NCBI RefSeq assembly: GCF_937912035.1 | Contig: NZ_CALDPF010000002.1 | Location: 62,001-126,000 of the forward strand | DNA length: 64,000 nt | Reading direction: 5' to 3' | Source of the DNA: an uncultured Bacteroides sp. | Lineage (GTDB): Bacteria; Bacteroidota; Bacteroidia; Bacteroidales; Bacteroidaceae | Shown here: positions 7,004-15,249 of the stretch, piece after piece | Layout of the letters: each line of letters opens with the position of its first letter | Position numbering within the stretch: the first letter of the stretch is position 1 | The notes under the pieces: model-generated | What the model was told of the DNA's origin: nothing | The model's input: the letters and a program-made list of their open reading frames with translations, nothing else | The model's database searches: none | Made by a program: the position numbers and the translations under genes

Positions 7004-9004
7004 TTATTCTTCTTTTACAGTAAAACGTTTTATGATATTATATGCAGAGAAGAGCCCAAGCTCACCGGCCTTACTCAAATCCTGTATTCCTAACCTGTTA
7101 TTTCCCAGGAAGATGTGGGTAAGTCCTCTATTGAAATATGCGTCAGCCATATTTGGATCAATCTCAAGCACCTTATTATAATCAGCTATCGCACCGCGAT
7201 AATCCTTCATTATTGTAAGAATGTTAGCTCTGTTATAATAAGCATACACAAAATCAGGAGCCAGTTCTATAACCTTATCCAAATCCTCGCGTATCTTTGC
7301 ATAATCCAAAGATCTTACTTGAGCCGTCTTCTCATCTGTCGCAACTATTTCAAAACTCTTCTCGCGTTTCCTGTATTCAAGTTCCTTATAATGTATCAAT
7401 GCACGCGTGAAATATGCAGGGAAGAACAATGAATCTCTGCTTATACATTCATTCAAGTCATTCAAGGCATTGTCAAAATCCTGTACAAGATAAAAATCCA
7501 AAGCACGCGAATAATAATTCAACGCATTATCAGGATTAGCTGCTATAACAGCCGACAGCTGGTCAATAGAACTGAAATGCTGTTTAACCAGCGTTTCATT
7601 CAATGCCATTTCATTATTAGTAATGATAAGTCTCTCAGGGAAGAGATGCTTCTCGTTCATCTGAGCTATCTTGTTATAGAAATTGATCTGCCTTCTTACC
7701 TCATCCTTACGCTCATAATAAGTCAACGCAAACATAGGCTGAGGCAAAATGTTGATATTCTTGTCCTGTACTCTTCCGCGATAATTTGTCTTGTATTTGC
7801 TTTCCGTATCATCATTGTCCGCAACAACAATCTTACGGTAGTTATTCATATTCTTATCCGACTTCTTTCTAGTTTTATCATTCGAAGCCGTATTGTTTTT
7901 CGTACCGGACTGAGCATCAATCTGAGCCTTCAGCATTACGATTTCGTCTGCATCAGCCCTCTTGAGGTCTCCCATTTTCCGATAAGCTTCAGCCCTGCAC
8001 TGATAACCTGGCATGAAGTTAGGATATTCATCCAGAACAGCTGTATAGTCTTCTACTGCACCTTTATAATCGCCTGTTTTGCTTCGCAGCAGTCCTCGGT
8101 TGAATGCAGCCATAAGATTGTCCGGTTCAACACTGAGCACAAAATCAAAATCCTCAATAGCTCTATTATCATCGCCCACCTGCGCTCTGAGCAAACCGCG
8201 GTTGTAATGTCCTATAAGATTGGTTTTGTCGATATCGAGTGCTATATCATAATCCGCCATTGCACCACGCAGATTATTCTGATGATACCTGGCCAATGCC
8301 CTATTAATATATATGCCGGAATTTTTGAAAGAAAGTCTGGCCGCCTCATCAAAATCAGCTTCAGCTTCGGCATACTTTCCTCTCTGCATAAAAAGAACAG
8401 CCCTCGATGCCCACGGGTCAGGGTTATATCTGTCCATCTCTATCGCTTTGTCAGCATCACTCATAGCCTGAAGTGTATCCTTCATTTTCAATGACACTTC
8501 AGTACGCATCAGATATGCATCTGTATATTTAGGGGAAATGGAGATGAGTGTATCAAGTTCAGCTCTTGCTCGTGAATAATCCTTTTTCTGTATTCTGCAT
8601 AGTATAAGATTATGCCATAACGCCTCATTTTCAGGTTCAATAGTCAATGCCTTCTGATAATCTGCAATTGCGCCGTCAAAATTTTCCTGGCGTATTCTTG
8701 AGATACCTCTTATCTGATATGAATTGGCAACAAACGGATTACGTTCTATCGACTCCGTACAATCGGCTTCTGCTCCCTGAAAGTCATCCAAATTAATTTT
8801 TGCCAGTCCTCTATAAAAAAAAGGCTCGGCCAAATATGGCTTTGCATTTATAACCTGATTAAAATATTGTATAGACAATACATAATCTTCAAAATAAAGA
8901 GCATTCTTACCTATGGTCATTACCCTGTCAGTATTAATTTGCGACAGGGCTGCCACAGGCATCATCAAGCCTATATATAATATGTATAGAAGCTTATTTA
9001 TCAT
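7004..9004 (-). CDS. Tetratricopeptide-repeat envelope protein
   Basis: The start is set at 9004, where ATGATAAAT overlaps the def stop codon (ATGA overlap). An ATG 27 nt upstream exists but would place extra residues before the signal peptide MINKLLYILYIGLMMPVAALSQ. The 666-residue product is exported. It carries about nine TPR units (residues about 30-365, for example FFYRGLAKINLDDFQGAEAD), then a polar Asn/Lys-rich linker (about 365-450) and a second TPR block to the C-terminus (ADAYFNRGLTHIFLGNNRLG). TPR arrays mediate protein-protein contacts. The partner is unknown. Coupling to def suggests a housekeeping transcript. Confidence 0.9.
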   Translation of the reverse strand: MINKLLYILYIGLMMPVAALSQINTDRVMTIGKNALYFEDYVLSIQYFNQVINAKPYLAEPFFYRGLAKINLDDFQGAEADCTESIERNPFVANSYQIRGISRIRQENFDGAIADYQKALTIEPENEALWHNLILCRIQKKDYSRARAELDTLISISPKYTDAYLMRTEVSLKMKDTLQAMSDADKAIEMDRYNPDPWASRAVLFMQRGKYAEAEADFDEAARLSFKNSGIYINRALARYHQNNLRGAMADYDIALDIDKTNLIGHYNRGLLRAQVGDDNRAIEDFDFVLSVEPDNLMAAFNRGLLRSKTGDYKGAVEDYTAVLDEYPNFMPGYQCRAEAYRKMGDLKRADADEIVMLKAQIDAQSGTKNNTASNDKTRKKSDKNMNNYRKIVVADNDDTESKYKTNYRGRVQDKNINILPQPMFALTYYERKDEVRRQINFYNKIAQMNEKHLFPERLIITNNEMALNETLVKQHFSSIDQLSAVIAANPDNALNYYSRALDFYLVQDFDNALNDLNECISRDSLFFPAYFTRALIHYKELEYRKREKSFEIVATDEKTAQVRSLDYAKIREDLDKVIELAPDFVYAYYNRANILTIMKDYRGAIADYNKVLEIDPNMADAYFNRGLTHIFLGNNRLGIQDLSKAGELGLFSAYNIIKRFTVKEE

Positions 9005-9555
9005 TTTACAGTCTTCACCTTGTAAGCACAACGAGCCTTACCTTCTACCATCTTGTTCAGTTTTCCCTTTATCATCTGTTTTCTCAGTGGAGACAAATGA
9101 TCTATGAACATTGTTCCGTCCAAATGATCAAACTCATGCTGCATTACCCTTGCCAGATATCCTTCCACCCATTCATCGTGCGGATTCATATCTTCATCAA
9201 GATAAGTAACACGGATTTTATCCGGACGTTTAACACTTTCATGCACTCCTGGCAAACTCAAGCATCCTTCTTCCATTGATACAAGTTCTTCACCTGTTTC
9301 AACAATATGTGCATTGATATATGCTCTACGAAAACCTTTAAATTCAGGCATATCATCAGACAGCACGTCAAGATTTACCACAACCACACGGATAGGTAAT
9401 CCAATCTGAGGAGCTGCCAAACCTACACCATCTGCACGATCCATAGTCTCGAACATATTTGTAATAAGTTCTTTCAAGTCTGGATAATCAGGAGTTATAT
9501 CTTCAGCCACCTTACGCAAAACAGGTTGGCCATATACATAAATCGGTAAAATCAT
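9001..9555 (-). CDS. def: Peptide deformylase
   Basis: This metalloenzyme removes the formyl group from the N-terminal methionine of nascent proteins. All three family motifs are present in the 184-residue protein: GVGLAAPQ (43-50), EGCLS with the metal ligand Cys98, and QHEFDH (139-144), whose two His residues complete the metal site with the catalytic Glu141. Length fits a type-I-like PDF. It overlaps the downstream TPR gene by four bases and follows the YqgF/RuvX gene by 23 bp, so the three probably form one operon. Confidence 0.98.
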   Translation of the reverse strand: MILPIYVYGQPVLRKVAEDITPDYPDLKELITNMFETMDRADGVGLAAPQIGLPIRVVVVNLDVLSDDMPEFKGFRRAYINAHIVETGEELVSMEEGCLSLPGVHESVKRPDKIRVTYLDEDMNPHDEWVEGYLARVMQHEFDHLDGTMFIDHLSPLRKQMIKGKLNKMVEGKARCAYKVKTVK

Positions 9556-9578
9556 ATTTATTGCAATTATTCTGTTTA

Positions 9579-9995
9579 TTAATATTTTTTCGATTCCAAA
9601 TAAGACTGTAGAATTATAGTAGCGCTTATTTCATCCACAAGAGCCTTGTTCTGTCTGTCCTTTTTCTTCAGACCTCCGGCCAGCATAGCCTGATGAGCTA
9701 GAACTGATGTAAATCTCTCGTCAACCAGCTCTACCGGCATGTCAGGGAGCAGTTTCTTCAGTCTGTTCATAAAAGGTATAATATTCTTCATATTCTCCGA
9801 ATCCTCATAATTCATCTGTCTAGGATGTCCTATTATTATCCGGTCCACCTTTTCACGACTGACATAATTCTGAATAAAATCGGCAAGCTCGTGTGTAGAT
9901 ACGGTTGTAAGCCCGCTTGCAATAATCTGCATCGGATCCGTAACAGCAAGCCCTGTGCGCTTTCTACCGTAATCTATAGCTAAAATTCTACCCAT
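9579..9995 (-). CDS. ruvX: YqgF/RuvX family nuclease (putative pre-16S rRNA nuclease / Holliday junction resolvase)
   Basis: The chosen start at 9995 gives MGRILAIDYGRKRTGLAVTDP, placing the conserved first RNase-H-fold strand at the N-terminus. An ATG 12 nt upstream is possible but lies outside the conserved region. The 138-residue product shows IDYGRKRTGLAV, IIIGHPRQMN, VELVDERFTS and a C-terminal DEISATIILQSYL, giving the acidic residues of the RNase H-like site. Family members process the 5' end of 16S rRNA and were earlier proposed as Holliday-junction resolvases. It is the first gene of the ruvX-def-TPR unit. Confidence 0.93.
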   Translation of the reverse strand: MGRILAIDYGRKRTGLAVTDPMQIIASGLTTVSTHELADFIQNYVSREKVDRIIIGHPRQMNYEDSENMKNIIPFMNRLKKLLPDMPVELVDERFTSVLAHQAMLAGGLKKKDRQNKALVDEISATIILQSYLESKKY

Positions 9996-10066
9996 AAGTG
10001 GCAGCAAATTTACAAATTAATTTATTAACACCTTATATATAAGACTTAAAAAATCCTAGCGCTTGG

Positions 10067-11020
10067 TTAATACACCAGACCTACATTGTCAATCCAGAGG
10101 GTATTCCCTGGAGAACCTACAAACGCTCCACCTATGCTTGACGTGAACTGCACGATGATATGAGTCGGAGTTTCATCCTTGCCAGCCCAACCGTCTTCTT
10201 TTATCATCACACTCTCACCTTTGCTGTTACGGGCATGATACCCACCGGTTCCCAAAGCCATAAGTTCAGGCACATAGTTACTGTTGCCGGTTATATCGCC
10301 ATACATTATCTCGTATGTAGCACCTTCCTTCCAGTCTGAATTCTCCGAATATTTCACCGCAGCAGTACCTACTCGTTTTGCTATGATATTTCCTTCAGCG
10401 TCTTCAGTTCTTTTTTGAAGGAAACAAACCATTATTGCCGCATCTTTTCCTTTCACTACAGATTTTTTGCTAAATCCAGTCATACGAATTCTGTCTTTCT
10501 GGTCAGACATTTTTACTTTATAGTCATAACGTATGGCCTTTGGTCTTTTCGAGAAAGGAACTCCACAATTCAGTTTTTCTTCGCCGTCCTTGGTACCTGT
10601 TATAGGTTCTTTAATATCCCCAAGGAACATAGACCCTGATGCCAATACAGAAATATTTACCAGTCCCAATACCTTAACACTTTCAATATGAGTTTCCAAA
10701 CGCGCACACTTACCATGCGTGAGTTTTTCTGGAAACACACTGGTATTTGTCTTTACTATACCTGCCACTTTAGCCATGACATTAGAGTTTCCCCATGGCG
10801 AGCCTCCTTGGTTTTTATATGGAATATTTCCGTCAAAATTCATCTCAGGACCCAGTTCATACAAATATTTAACGTTACCACCTATAATAGACGACTCTTC
10901 TATCCTACGCGTCACCCAACTGTCCATATCACCATATTTAAACAGTTCGAATTTTTCCTGCGCCATGACGGGAACCGCAAACATAAATCCTATCAAGCCA
11001 ACATAATACCTATTTTTCAT
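10067..11020 (-). CDS. PCMD-domain secreted protein
   Basis: The 317-residue protein has a signal peptide (MKNRYYVGLIGFMFAVPVMAQ) with no lipobox Cys, so it is probably periplasmic or surface-exposed. The body matches the putative carbohydrate metabolism domain (PCMD, PF13201): an N-terminal FGDMDSW-like segment (KYGDMDSWVTR), PKAIRYDYKVKM in the middle, and a closing SPGNTLWIDNVGLVY. PCMD proteins are common in Bacteroidales and have a carbohydrate-binding-like beta-sandwich, but their function is not settled. A -7 element lies 29 bp upstream. It is a single-gene unit among housekeeping genes. Confidence 0.8.
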   Translation of the reverse strand: MKNRYYVGLIGFMFAVPVMAQEKFELFKYGDMDSWVTRRIEESSIIGGNVKYLYELGPEMNFDGNIPYKNQGGSPWGNSNVMAKVAGIVKTNTSVFPEKLTHGKCARLETHIESVKVLGLVNISVLASGSMFLGDIKEPITGTKDGEEKLNCGVPFSKRPKAIRYDYKVKMSDQKDRIRMTGFSKKSVVKGKDAAIMVCFLQKRTEDAEGNIIAKRVGTAAVKYSENSDWKEGATYEIMYGDITGNSNYVPELMALGTGGYHARNSKGESVMIKEDGWAGKDETPTHIIVQFTSSIGGAFVGSPGNTLWIDNVGLVY

Positions 11021-11048
11021 AAAAAGCTGAATTATATTTTACAAATTG

Positions 11049-11056
11049 CAAAGGTA
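11049..11056 (-). promoter_or_regulatory. -7 promoter element for the PCMD gene
   Basis: TACCTTTG on the minus strand matches TAnnTTTG, directly downstream of the terminator of the SPOR gene. Confidence 0.5.
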
Positions 11057-11088
11057 TAAAAAAAAGCGACAGCATACATGCCATCGCT
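11057..11088 (-). terminator. Terminator after the SPOR lipoprotein gene
   Basis: AGCGATGGCA (11079-11088, minus strand) pairs with TGCTGTCGCT (11065-11074), including two G-U pairs, and is followed by eight T residues. Confidence 0.8.
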
Positions 11089-11132
11089 CATAATATGATA
11101 ATTATAATAATAAATCAGAATAATATGCTATA

Positions 11133-11636
11133 TCAATACACTCGATACAACAACCATGATCCCTGGAAATCCTGACGGTTAGGATATTTTGCCTTAAAAG
11201 CATCTCTTGCAGCAGCAGCTTCTTCTCTGGTATCGAAAGATGCAACTATCACACGATACATATTACGTTCAGCATTGTATACTACTTTTGCGCTATATCC
11301 CTGACCATCAAGTGTAGACTTCAATCCATCAGCATTAGCTTTTACACCAAAACTACCACATACTACACTGAAAGCCTTAAGACCATCGCCTGAAACAAGT
11401 TCTACTTTCTCTTCACGCACAGGAGCTGGGGTCACCGGAGCTGGTGTTGTAGCAACTGGAGCAGCTTCTACTACAGGTGCAGTCTCCACAACAGCTTCCT
11501 GCTGGTTTGCAGCTTCAGCCAATTCATTCTGTTTAGCTTTTTCGTATGCTTTCTTATAAGCACTTTCACTTGATTTGCAAGAAGAGAATGCCAACACAAG
11601 GCATAATCCCATTCCTAAGACGAATAATTTTTTCAT
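11133..11636 (-). CDS. SPOR-domain lipoprotein
   Basis: The 167-residue protein has a lipoprotein signal (MKKLFVLGMGLCLVLAFSSC, lipidated Cys20), an Ala/Pro/Val-rich linker (about residues 40-75, repeated APV and TPAP), and a C-terminal SPOR domain (about 85-160) with SVVCGSFGVKANADGLKSTL and VYNAERNMYRVIVASF. SPOR domains bind denuded peptidoglycan glycan strands, so the protein is expected between outer membrane and cell wall, often at the division site. It has its own promoter and terminator. Confidence 0.92.
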   Translation of the reverse strand: MKKLFVLGMGLCLVLAFSSCKSSESAYKKAYEKAKQNELAEAANQQEAVVETAPVVEAAPVATTPAPVTPAPVREEKVELVSGDGLKAFSVVCGSFGVKANADGLKSTLDGQGYSAKVVYNAERNMYRVIVASFDTREEAAAARDAFKAKYPNRQDFQGSWLLYRVY

Positions 11637-11685
11637 GTTGCCTTACATTTATTTGTTATAATAATCTGCTAACTTAATTTTTCGG

Positions 11686-11693
11686 CAAAAGTA
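11686..11693 (-). promoter_or_regulatory. -7 promoter element for the SPOR gene
   Basis: TACTTTTG on the minus strand matches TAnnTTTG, 50 bp upstream of the ATG. Confidence 0.45.
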
Positions 11694-11799
11694 GCAATAT
11701 AAACCTTTTCTTGCTGTTAAAATCAGTTAATTATACAGTAGAGTAAATAAATTGTCAATTTTTATCTGATAAATGCGGACAAAATAAAATCTTTTTTAT

Positions 11800-11807
11800 T
11801 AGATTTG
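11800..11807 (+). promoter_or_regulatory. -7 promoter element for the YtxH-domain gene
   Basis: TAGATTTG matches TAnnTTTG and lies about 60 bp upstream of the ATG at 11866. Confidence 0.45.
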
Positions 11808-11865
11808 TAGAAAGCAAATTTAAACACAGTATGATTATCATACACACTGATAAAACATAATTATC

Positions 11866-12069
11866 ATGAAAGCATTAAACATTGTAGCAGCATTCTTGGG
11901 CGGGGTAGCTCTTGGTGCAGCAGCCGGAATTTTATTCGCTCCGGAGAAAGGCGAAGACACTCGTAGAAAAATAGCTGAAATCCTTCGTCAGAAAGGAATC
12001 AGACTTAACCGTGCTGAAATGGAAGACTTGGTCGACCAGATTGCAGCAGAAGTAAAAGATGCAGAATAA
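11866..12069 (+). CDS. YtxH-domain small membrane protein
   Basis: The 67-residue protein has one Gly/Ala-rich membrane segment followed by the typical YtxH junction: AAFLGGVALGAAAGILFAPEKG, then DTRRKIAEILRQKG. YtxH proteins are small envelope proteins often linked to stress, with no known enzymatic role. It is the first of three small same-strand genes (YtxH, holin-like, 87-aa protein), a trio often found together in Bacteroides. A terminator-like hairpin separates it from the second gene. Confidence 0.85.
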   Translation: MKALNIVAAFLGGVALGAAAGILFAPEKGEDTRRKIAEILRQKGIRLNRAEMEDLVDQIAAEVKDAE

Positions 12070-12135
12070 AAGCATTAACCTGACAGAAAATACATCGAAA
12101 CTGTCGAGTTTAGAAACTTGAGAAAAAGTTCACTA

Positions 12136-12205
12136 GGGATTTTAAAAGGAAAAGCCGCTCACGCAAACGCGACTGACGGAACTTCCTTTTAAATTTCCCT
12201 TTTTT
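12136..12205 (+). terminator. Terminator-like hairpin between the YtxH and holin-like genes
   Basis: An imperfect stem (GGGATTTTAAAAGGAA at 12136-12151 with TTCCTTTTAAATTTCCC at 12183-12199) surrounds a GC-rich centre and is followed by TTTTTT. It may partly terminate transcription from the YtxH gene. The holin-like ATG lies 25 bp beyond it, so readthrough or a separate start is needed. Confidence 0.6.
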
Positions 12206-12230
12206 ATTAATCGCTAAGTAAAAAAATAAT

Positions 12231-12608
12231 ATGTTTGCCAACGACAAAAGTATTGATAATCTTGAAGCGTTGTTTAAAGAGATTAAGAAATACATCGAGC
12301 TTCAGGGACAATACATCAAACTAGATCTGGTAGAGAAGCTAACCATTCTAATATCAACACTTATTCTGATCTGCGTTCTCATAGTTTTGGGAATGACAGC
12401 CTTGTTTTATTTTTCATTCATGCTGGTCTATACTATTGATTCATTCGTAAATAACATCATAGCCAGTTACGCCATAATAGGTGGATGCATTCTGTTGCTT
12501 GGAATAGCGATATACATGCTCAGACAAAAAATAATCTTCCAGCCAATGGTCAATTTTTTGGCACGACTATTCCTAGAGGATAAAGAAGAAAATAACCCTA
12601 AACCATAA
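12231..12608 (+). CDS. Phage-holin-superfamily-like inner-membrane protein
   Basis: The 125-residue protein has an amphipathic N-terminal helix (EALFKEIKKYIELQGQYIKL), then two transmembrane hairpins (about residues 37-62 and 72-95) and a charged tail ending EDKEENNPKP. This resembles the phage_holin_3_6 / DUF1469 family of YqjE-like proteins. Despite the name these are chromosomal and not tied to lysis. It forms a pair with the following 87-aa gene 6 bp downstream, as yqjE does with yqjK in E. coli. Confidence 0.75.
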   Translation: MFANDKSIDNLEALFKEIKKYIELQGQYIKLDLVEKLTILISTLILICVLIVLGMTALFYFSFMLVYTIDSFVNNIIASYAIIGGCILLLGIAIYMLRQKIIFQPMVNFLARLFLEDKEENNPKP

Positions 12609-12614
12609 TATACA

Positions 12615-12878
12615 ATGAACGAAACGACCAAATACAGCATACAAATCATCTCTGACAGGAAAAACAGCAAAAAAGCAGAGCTGAGAGCGTCAAAGGAAAG
12701 GATCCACGAACTGACGCAGAACCTTTTCTCACCACCTGAGACAAAAAGCAAAATGGATCTGATGATGCACCATTTCAACACCGGAATGGCTGCATACGAC
12801 GGTATTATGACAGGAGTAAAGATATATAGAAGAATAAAAGAAATATTTTCCGGCAAAAAGCACAAAAAACTATCATAG
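12615..12878 (+). CDS. Small hypothetical protein downstream of the holin-like gene
   Basis: The 87-residue product is basic, with an N-terminal charged region (SDRKNSKKAELRASKERIHEL), a short less polar stretch around HFNTGMAAYDGIMTGVKIYRRI, and a Lys-rich end. I recognise no family with certainty. Its position directly after the holin-like gene and its size resemble E. coli YqjK. It starts 6 bp after the upstream stop and is almost certainly cotranscribed. No catalytic motif is visible. Confidence 0.7.
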   Translation: MNETTKYSIQIISDRKNSKKAELRASKERIHELTQNLFSPPETKSKMDLMMHHFNTGMAAYDGIMTGVKIYRRIKEIFSGKKHKKLS

Positions 12879-12908
12879 GCCAACTGTTTATGACACGGTT
12901 ATTTTTAT

Positions 12909-12916
12909 TATGTTTG
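12909..12916 (+). promoter_or_regulatory. -7 promoter element for the LemA gene
   Basis: TATGTTTG matches TAnnTTTG, 40 bp upstream of the LemA ATG. Confidence 0.5.
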
Positions 12917-12956
12917 CGCTGAATTTCAATTTAATATTTATAAACCAAAAGAAATT

Positions 12957-13544
12957 ATGAAGAAAACTTGGACAATCATCACTGTTATAGCAGTAATTGC
13001 AATTTTAGTAATTTACAGTATTTCATCTTACAACTCACTCGTTTCGCAAGACGAATCGGTAAGCACAGCATGGAGCAATGTAGAAAACCAGTACCAACGT
13101 CGTGCCGACCTTATCCCTAACCTTGTGAATACCGTGAAAGGATATGCAGCACACGAAAAAGAAACTTTGGATGCTGTTGTATCGGCAAGATCGAAAGCTA
13201 CACAGGCTACTATCAGCATAGACGATCTTACTCCTGAAAAGCTTCAGGCATACCAGAAGGCACAAGGTGAAATAGGTGCAGCACTCGGCAGACTGCTTGC
13301 TATAACAGAGAACTATCCGGACCTTAAAGCAAACGAAAATTTCCAGGCTTTGCAGGCTCAGCTCGAAGGAACAGAAAACAGAATCAGCGTGGAACGCAGA
13401 AAATTCAACGAAATAGCCAAGAATTACAACACAACAATCCGCCGTTTCCCTAAAAACATTATTGCCGGAATGTTCGGATTCGAGAAACGTCCTTATTTCG
13501 AAGCAGCCGAAGGTTCTGAAAAAGCACCGGAAGTAAAATTCTGA
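12957..13544 (+). CDS. LemA family protein
   Basis: The 195-residue protein has an N-terminal transmembrane anchor (ITVIAVIAILVIYSISSYNSLV) followed by the conserved helical LemA core: WSNVENQYQRRADLIPNLVNTVKGYAAHE at about residues 40-68, and the ENYPDLKANENFQALQAQLEGTENRI block at about 120-145. The fold is a long antiparallel four-helix bundle outside the membrane. Its biochemical role is unknown. It is followed 7 bp later by a TPM-domain gene, the usual LemA partner in bacteria. Confidence 0.95.
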   Translation: MKKTWTIITVIAVIAILVIYSISSYNSLVSQDESVSTAWSNVENQYQRRADLIPNLVNTVKGYAAHEKETLDAVVSARSKATQATISIDDLTPEKLQAYQKAQGEIGAALGRLLAITENYPDLKANENFQALQAQLEGTENRISVERRKFNEIAKNYNTTIRRFPKNIIAGMFGFEKRPYFEAAEGSEKAPEVKF

Positions 13545-13551
13545 TACGACT

Positions 13552-14487
13552 ATGAGAAGACTGCATTTCGTAGCAATACTGCTCGCATTGTGCTGTTGCA
13601 TGACGGCTACCGCAAAAGAATATAAGGTAAAGGATGTTCCTATGGTACATCTCACGGATCGTACCCGATACGTCAGCAATCCTGACAATATTCTTTCCGC
13701 ATCGACTGTTGCCGCCATAGACACCATACTGTTTTCACTGGAGCAGAAAACAGGAATACAGGTTCTTGTAGTTGCCGTAGAACAGATTGAAGGCGGCGAC
13801 TGTTTTGATTTCGCATACCGCCTCGGACAGGAAAACGGAGTCGGACAGAAAGAAAAAGACAACGGTCTTGTCATACTTCTCGTAACGGGCGAACGCTGCA
13901 TCCAGTTTGCCACTGGATACGGACTTGAAGGTGTATTGCCTGATGCCATCTGCAAGAAAATACAGGTGCGATACATGAACAAGGCATTCTCGCAAGGGAA
14001 TTGGGATGCAGGAATGCTTGCCGGGATAAAAGCAGTCAGAGGATACCTTGACGGAGAAAGCGGAACTCCGGACAAGCCAAGTTCCGGCTCAGGAGAAGAT
14101 TCTATAATATTGTTCCTGCTGCTTTTCGGAGTCATAGGATTTACAATGTTCTATCTTTGGCTTAACATCCGCAGGCAGAGACGTTGCCCCAAATGCCATA
14201 AACAGACTATGAAAGTCATTTCCAGACGTACGATAGCAAAATATCCTACATACCATATCGAAGAAATAGTGTCATGCTGCTCAAACTGCGGCCACTATGT
14301 ACGCAAGGAACAGCGTGTGGATGATGAGAACAATCATCACCACGGCAGACGAAGCGGACCGTTCGGTGGAGGTATCTTCATGGGAGGAGGCTTCGGAAGA
14401 GGTAGCGGCTTTGGAGGCGGTGGCTTCGGAGGCGGAAGTTTCGGCGGAGGCAGCTTCGGAGGTGGAGGTGCCGGAAGTAAATTCTAA
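13552..14487 (+). CDS. TPM-domain (YgcG-like) membrane protein
   Basis: The 311-residue product has a signal peptide (MRRLHFVAILLALCCCMTATA), a periplasmic TPM domain (about residues 40-165, with VSNPDNILS, TGIQVLVVAVEQIEG and GYGLEGVLPDAICKKI), one transmembrane segment (about 185-204), a cytoplasmic zinc ribbon (CPKCHKQ and CCSNCGH) and a Gly/Phe/Ser-rich tail (GGGFGGGSFGGG). TPM/YgcG proteins of this build are encoded next to LemA genes. In plants and cyanobacteria the TPM domain acts as a phosphatase in photosystem repair, but the bacterial role is unclear. A strong bidirectional terminator follows. Confidence 0.9.
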   Translation: MRRLHFVAILLALCCCMTATAKEYKVKDVPMVHLTDRTRYVSNPDNILSASTVAAIDTILFSLEQKTGIQVLVVAVEQIEGGDCFDFAYRLGQENGVGQKEKDNGLVILLVTGERCIQFATGYGLEGVLPDAICKKIQVRYMNKAFSQGNWDAGMLAGIKAVRGYLDGESGTPDKPSSGSGEDSIILFLLLFGVIGFTMFYLWLNIRRQRRCPKCHKQTMKVISRRTIAKYPTYHIEEIVSCCSNCGHYVRKEQRVDDENNHHHGRRSGPFGGGIFMGGGFGRGSGFGGGGFGGGSFGGGSFGGGGAGSKF

Positions 14488-14494
14488 TCAATAT

Positions 14495-14542
14495 TTAAAT
14501 GGAGTTTAAACAGTGTTTAATTGCTGTTTAAACTCCATTTAA
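14495..14542. terminator. Bidirectional terminator between convergent genes
   Basis: A perfect 19-bp inverted repeat (14495-14513 with 14524-14542; core AATGGAGTTTAAACAG) serves both the TPM gene (+) and the cyclase-family gene (-). The right arm also encodes the last codons, LNGV and the TAA stop, of the minus-strand gene. Confidence 0.8.
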
Positions 14543-15091
14543 GTATATCTCACAAGGTTTTCCACTTGAACGATGATCTAAATTTATCAATATTTTCAGT
14601 TGAATGTTTTTTTCTTCCCCTAAACATGAAAAATCAGCATTCTCAATCACATGGCAGCCATTAGCTTCGCAAATCTTATCAAAATCTATATACTTCTTCC
14701 CTTTCTCTGCTATTCCATGAGAGTCTATAATAATAAAAAGAGGCTTCTTCTCCAAAATAGAATAAAGGACCTTCTCACTCAGAAAGGTTTCTGTGGCGAA
14801 ATACATATCCGTTCCGTATTCGTTTTTCTCAAGATTGGCAGTATGCAGCAATAAAGCCATATCTTCAAGAGTAGTAAGACTTTTAACATCTTCCAATTGG
14901 GGCATTCCATATTGACAATCAAGGACCATTGCCTTGATATTGTATTCTGACTTTTCAGGAACTTTTGTATAACAATCCAGATGAGTGCTCACGTGTCCTC
15001 TTGCGCCTACCTTATCGGCCTGTGCATCAGCACATCTGATCGCAGGAGAATTTTCATCCAATTTTATATGTAACTGTTTCATGTATTTCAT
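14528..15091 (-). CDS. Cyclase-family (kynurenine formamidase-like) protein
   Basis: The 187-residue protein resembles the metal-dependent cyclase/formamidase family (PF04199). The family motif HxGTHxDxPxH appears in altered form as RGHVSTHLDCYTK (residues about 31-43), and a later IIIDSHGI may take the place of the second histidine motif. Family members hydrolyse amides such as N-formylkynurenine using two metal ions, but the deviating motif makes the substrate uncertain. Both MKYMKQL (15091) and the internal ATG at 15082 are possible starts. The last four codons lie inside the terminator stem. Confidence 0.65.
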   Translation of the reverse strand: MKYMKQLHIKLDENSPAIRCADAQADKVGARGHVSTHLDCYTKVPEKSEYNIKAMVLDCQYGMPQLEDVKSLTTLEDMALLLHTANLEKNEYGTDMYFATETFLSEKVLYSILEKKPLFIIIDSHGIAEKGKKYIDFDKICEANGCHVIENADFSCLGEEKNIQLKILINLDHRSSGKPCEIYLNGV

Positions 15092-15199
15092 TCATTTATT
15101 TTTATTTCGACTGATAAAAGTATATAAAAACCTATAATTTCATACTATTTCTAATGAGTAAATTACATTTTACGCAATAACGGGTTCATAAGATTTTGC

Positions 15200-15213
15200 A
15201 AACAATATTGTTT
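15200..15213. promoter_or_regulatory. Palindrome upstream of the nitroreductase pseudogene
   Basis: AAACAATATTGTTT is a perfect 14-bp palindrome, placed 36 bp before the pseudogene ATG in the divergent region. It could be the operator of a dimeric repressor such as a MarR or HxlR type. No regulator is encoded nearby, so this is only a candidate. Confidence 0.3.
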
Positions 15214-15249
15214 ACATTATTTTTGTTGCAGTTAATGTCAAATTAAATT

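Noticed and set aside
7577..8494. 305-codon frame on the plus strand opposite the TPR gene
   Set aside because: It mirrors the codon pattern of the TPR repeats on the other strand, with no motif or promoter.
12231..12608. Phage remnant suggested by the holin-like gene
   Set aside because: No other phage gene is nearby, and the YtxH/holin-like/small-protein trio is a usual chromosomal arrangement.
13035..14135. Long open frame (366 codons) on the minus strand opposite LemA and TPM genes
   Set aside because: It is fully antisense to two well-conserved genes, has a Ser/Cys-rich composition without recognisable motifs, and lacks its own start signals.
14297..14509. 70-codon frame rich in Ala, Ser and Glu within the TPM gene
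   Set aside because: It is an out-of-frame reading of the Gly-rich tail codons of the TPM gene.
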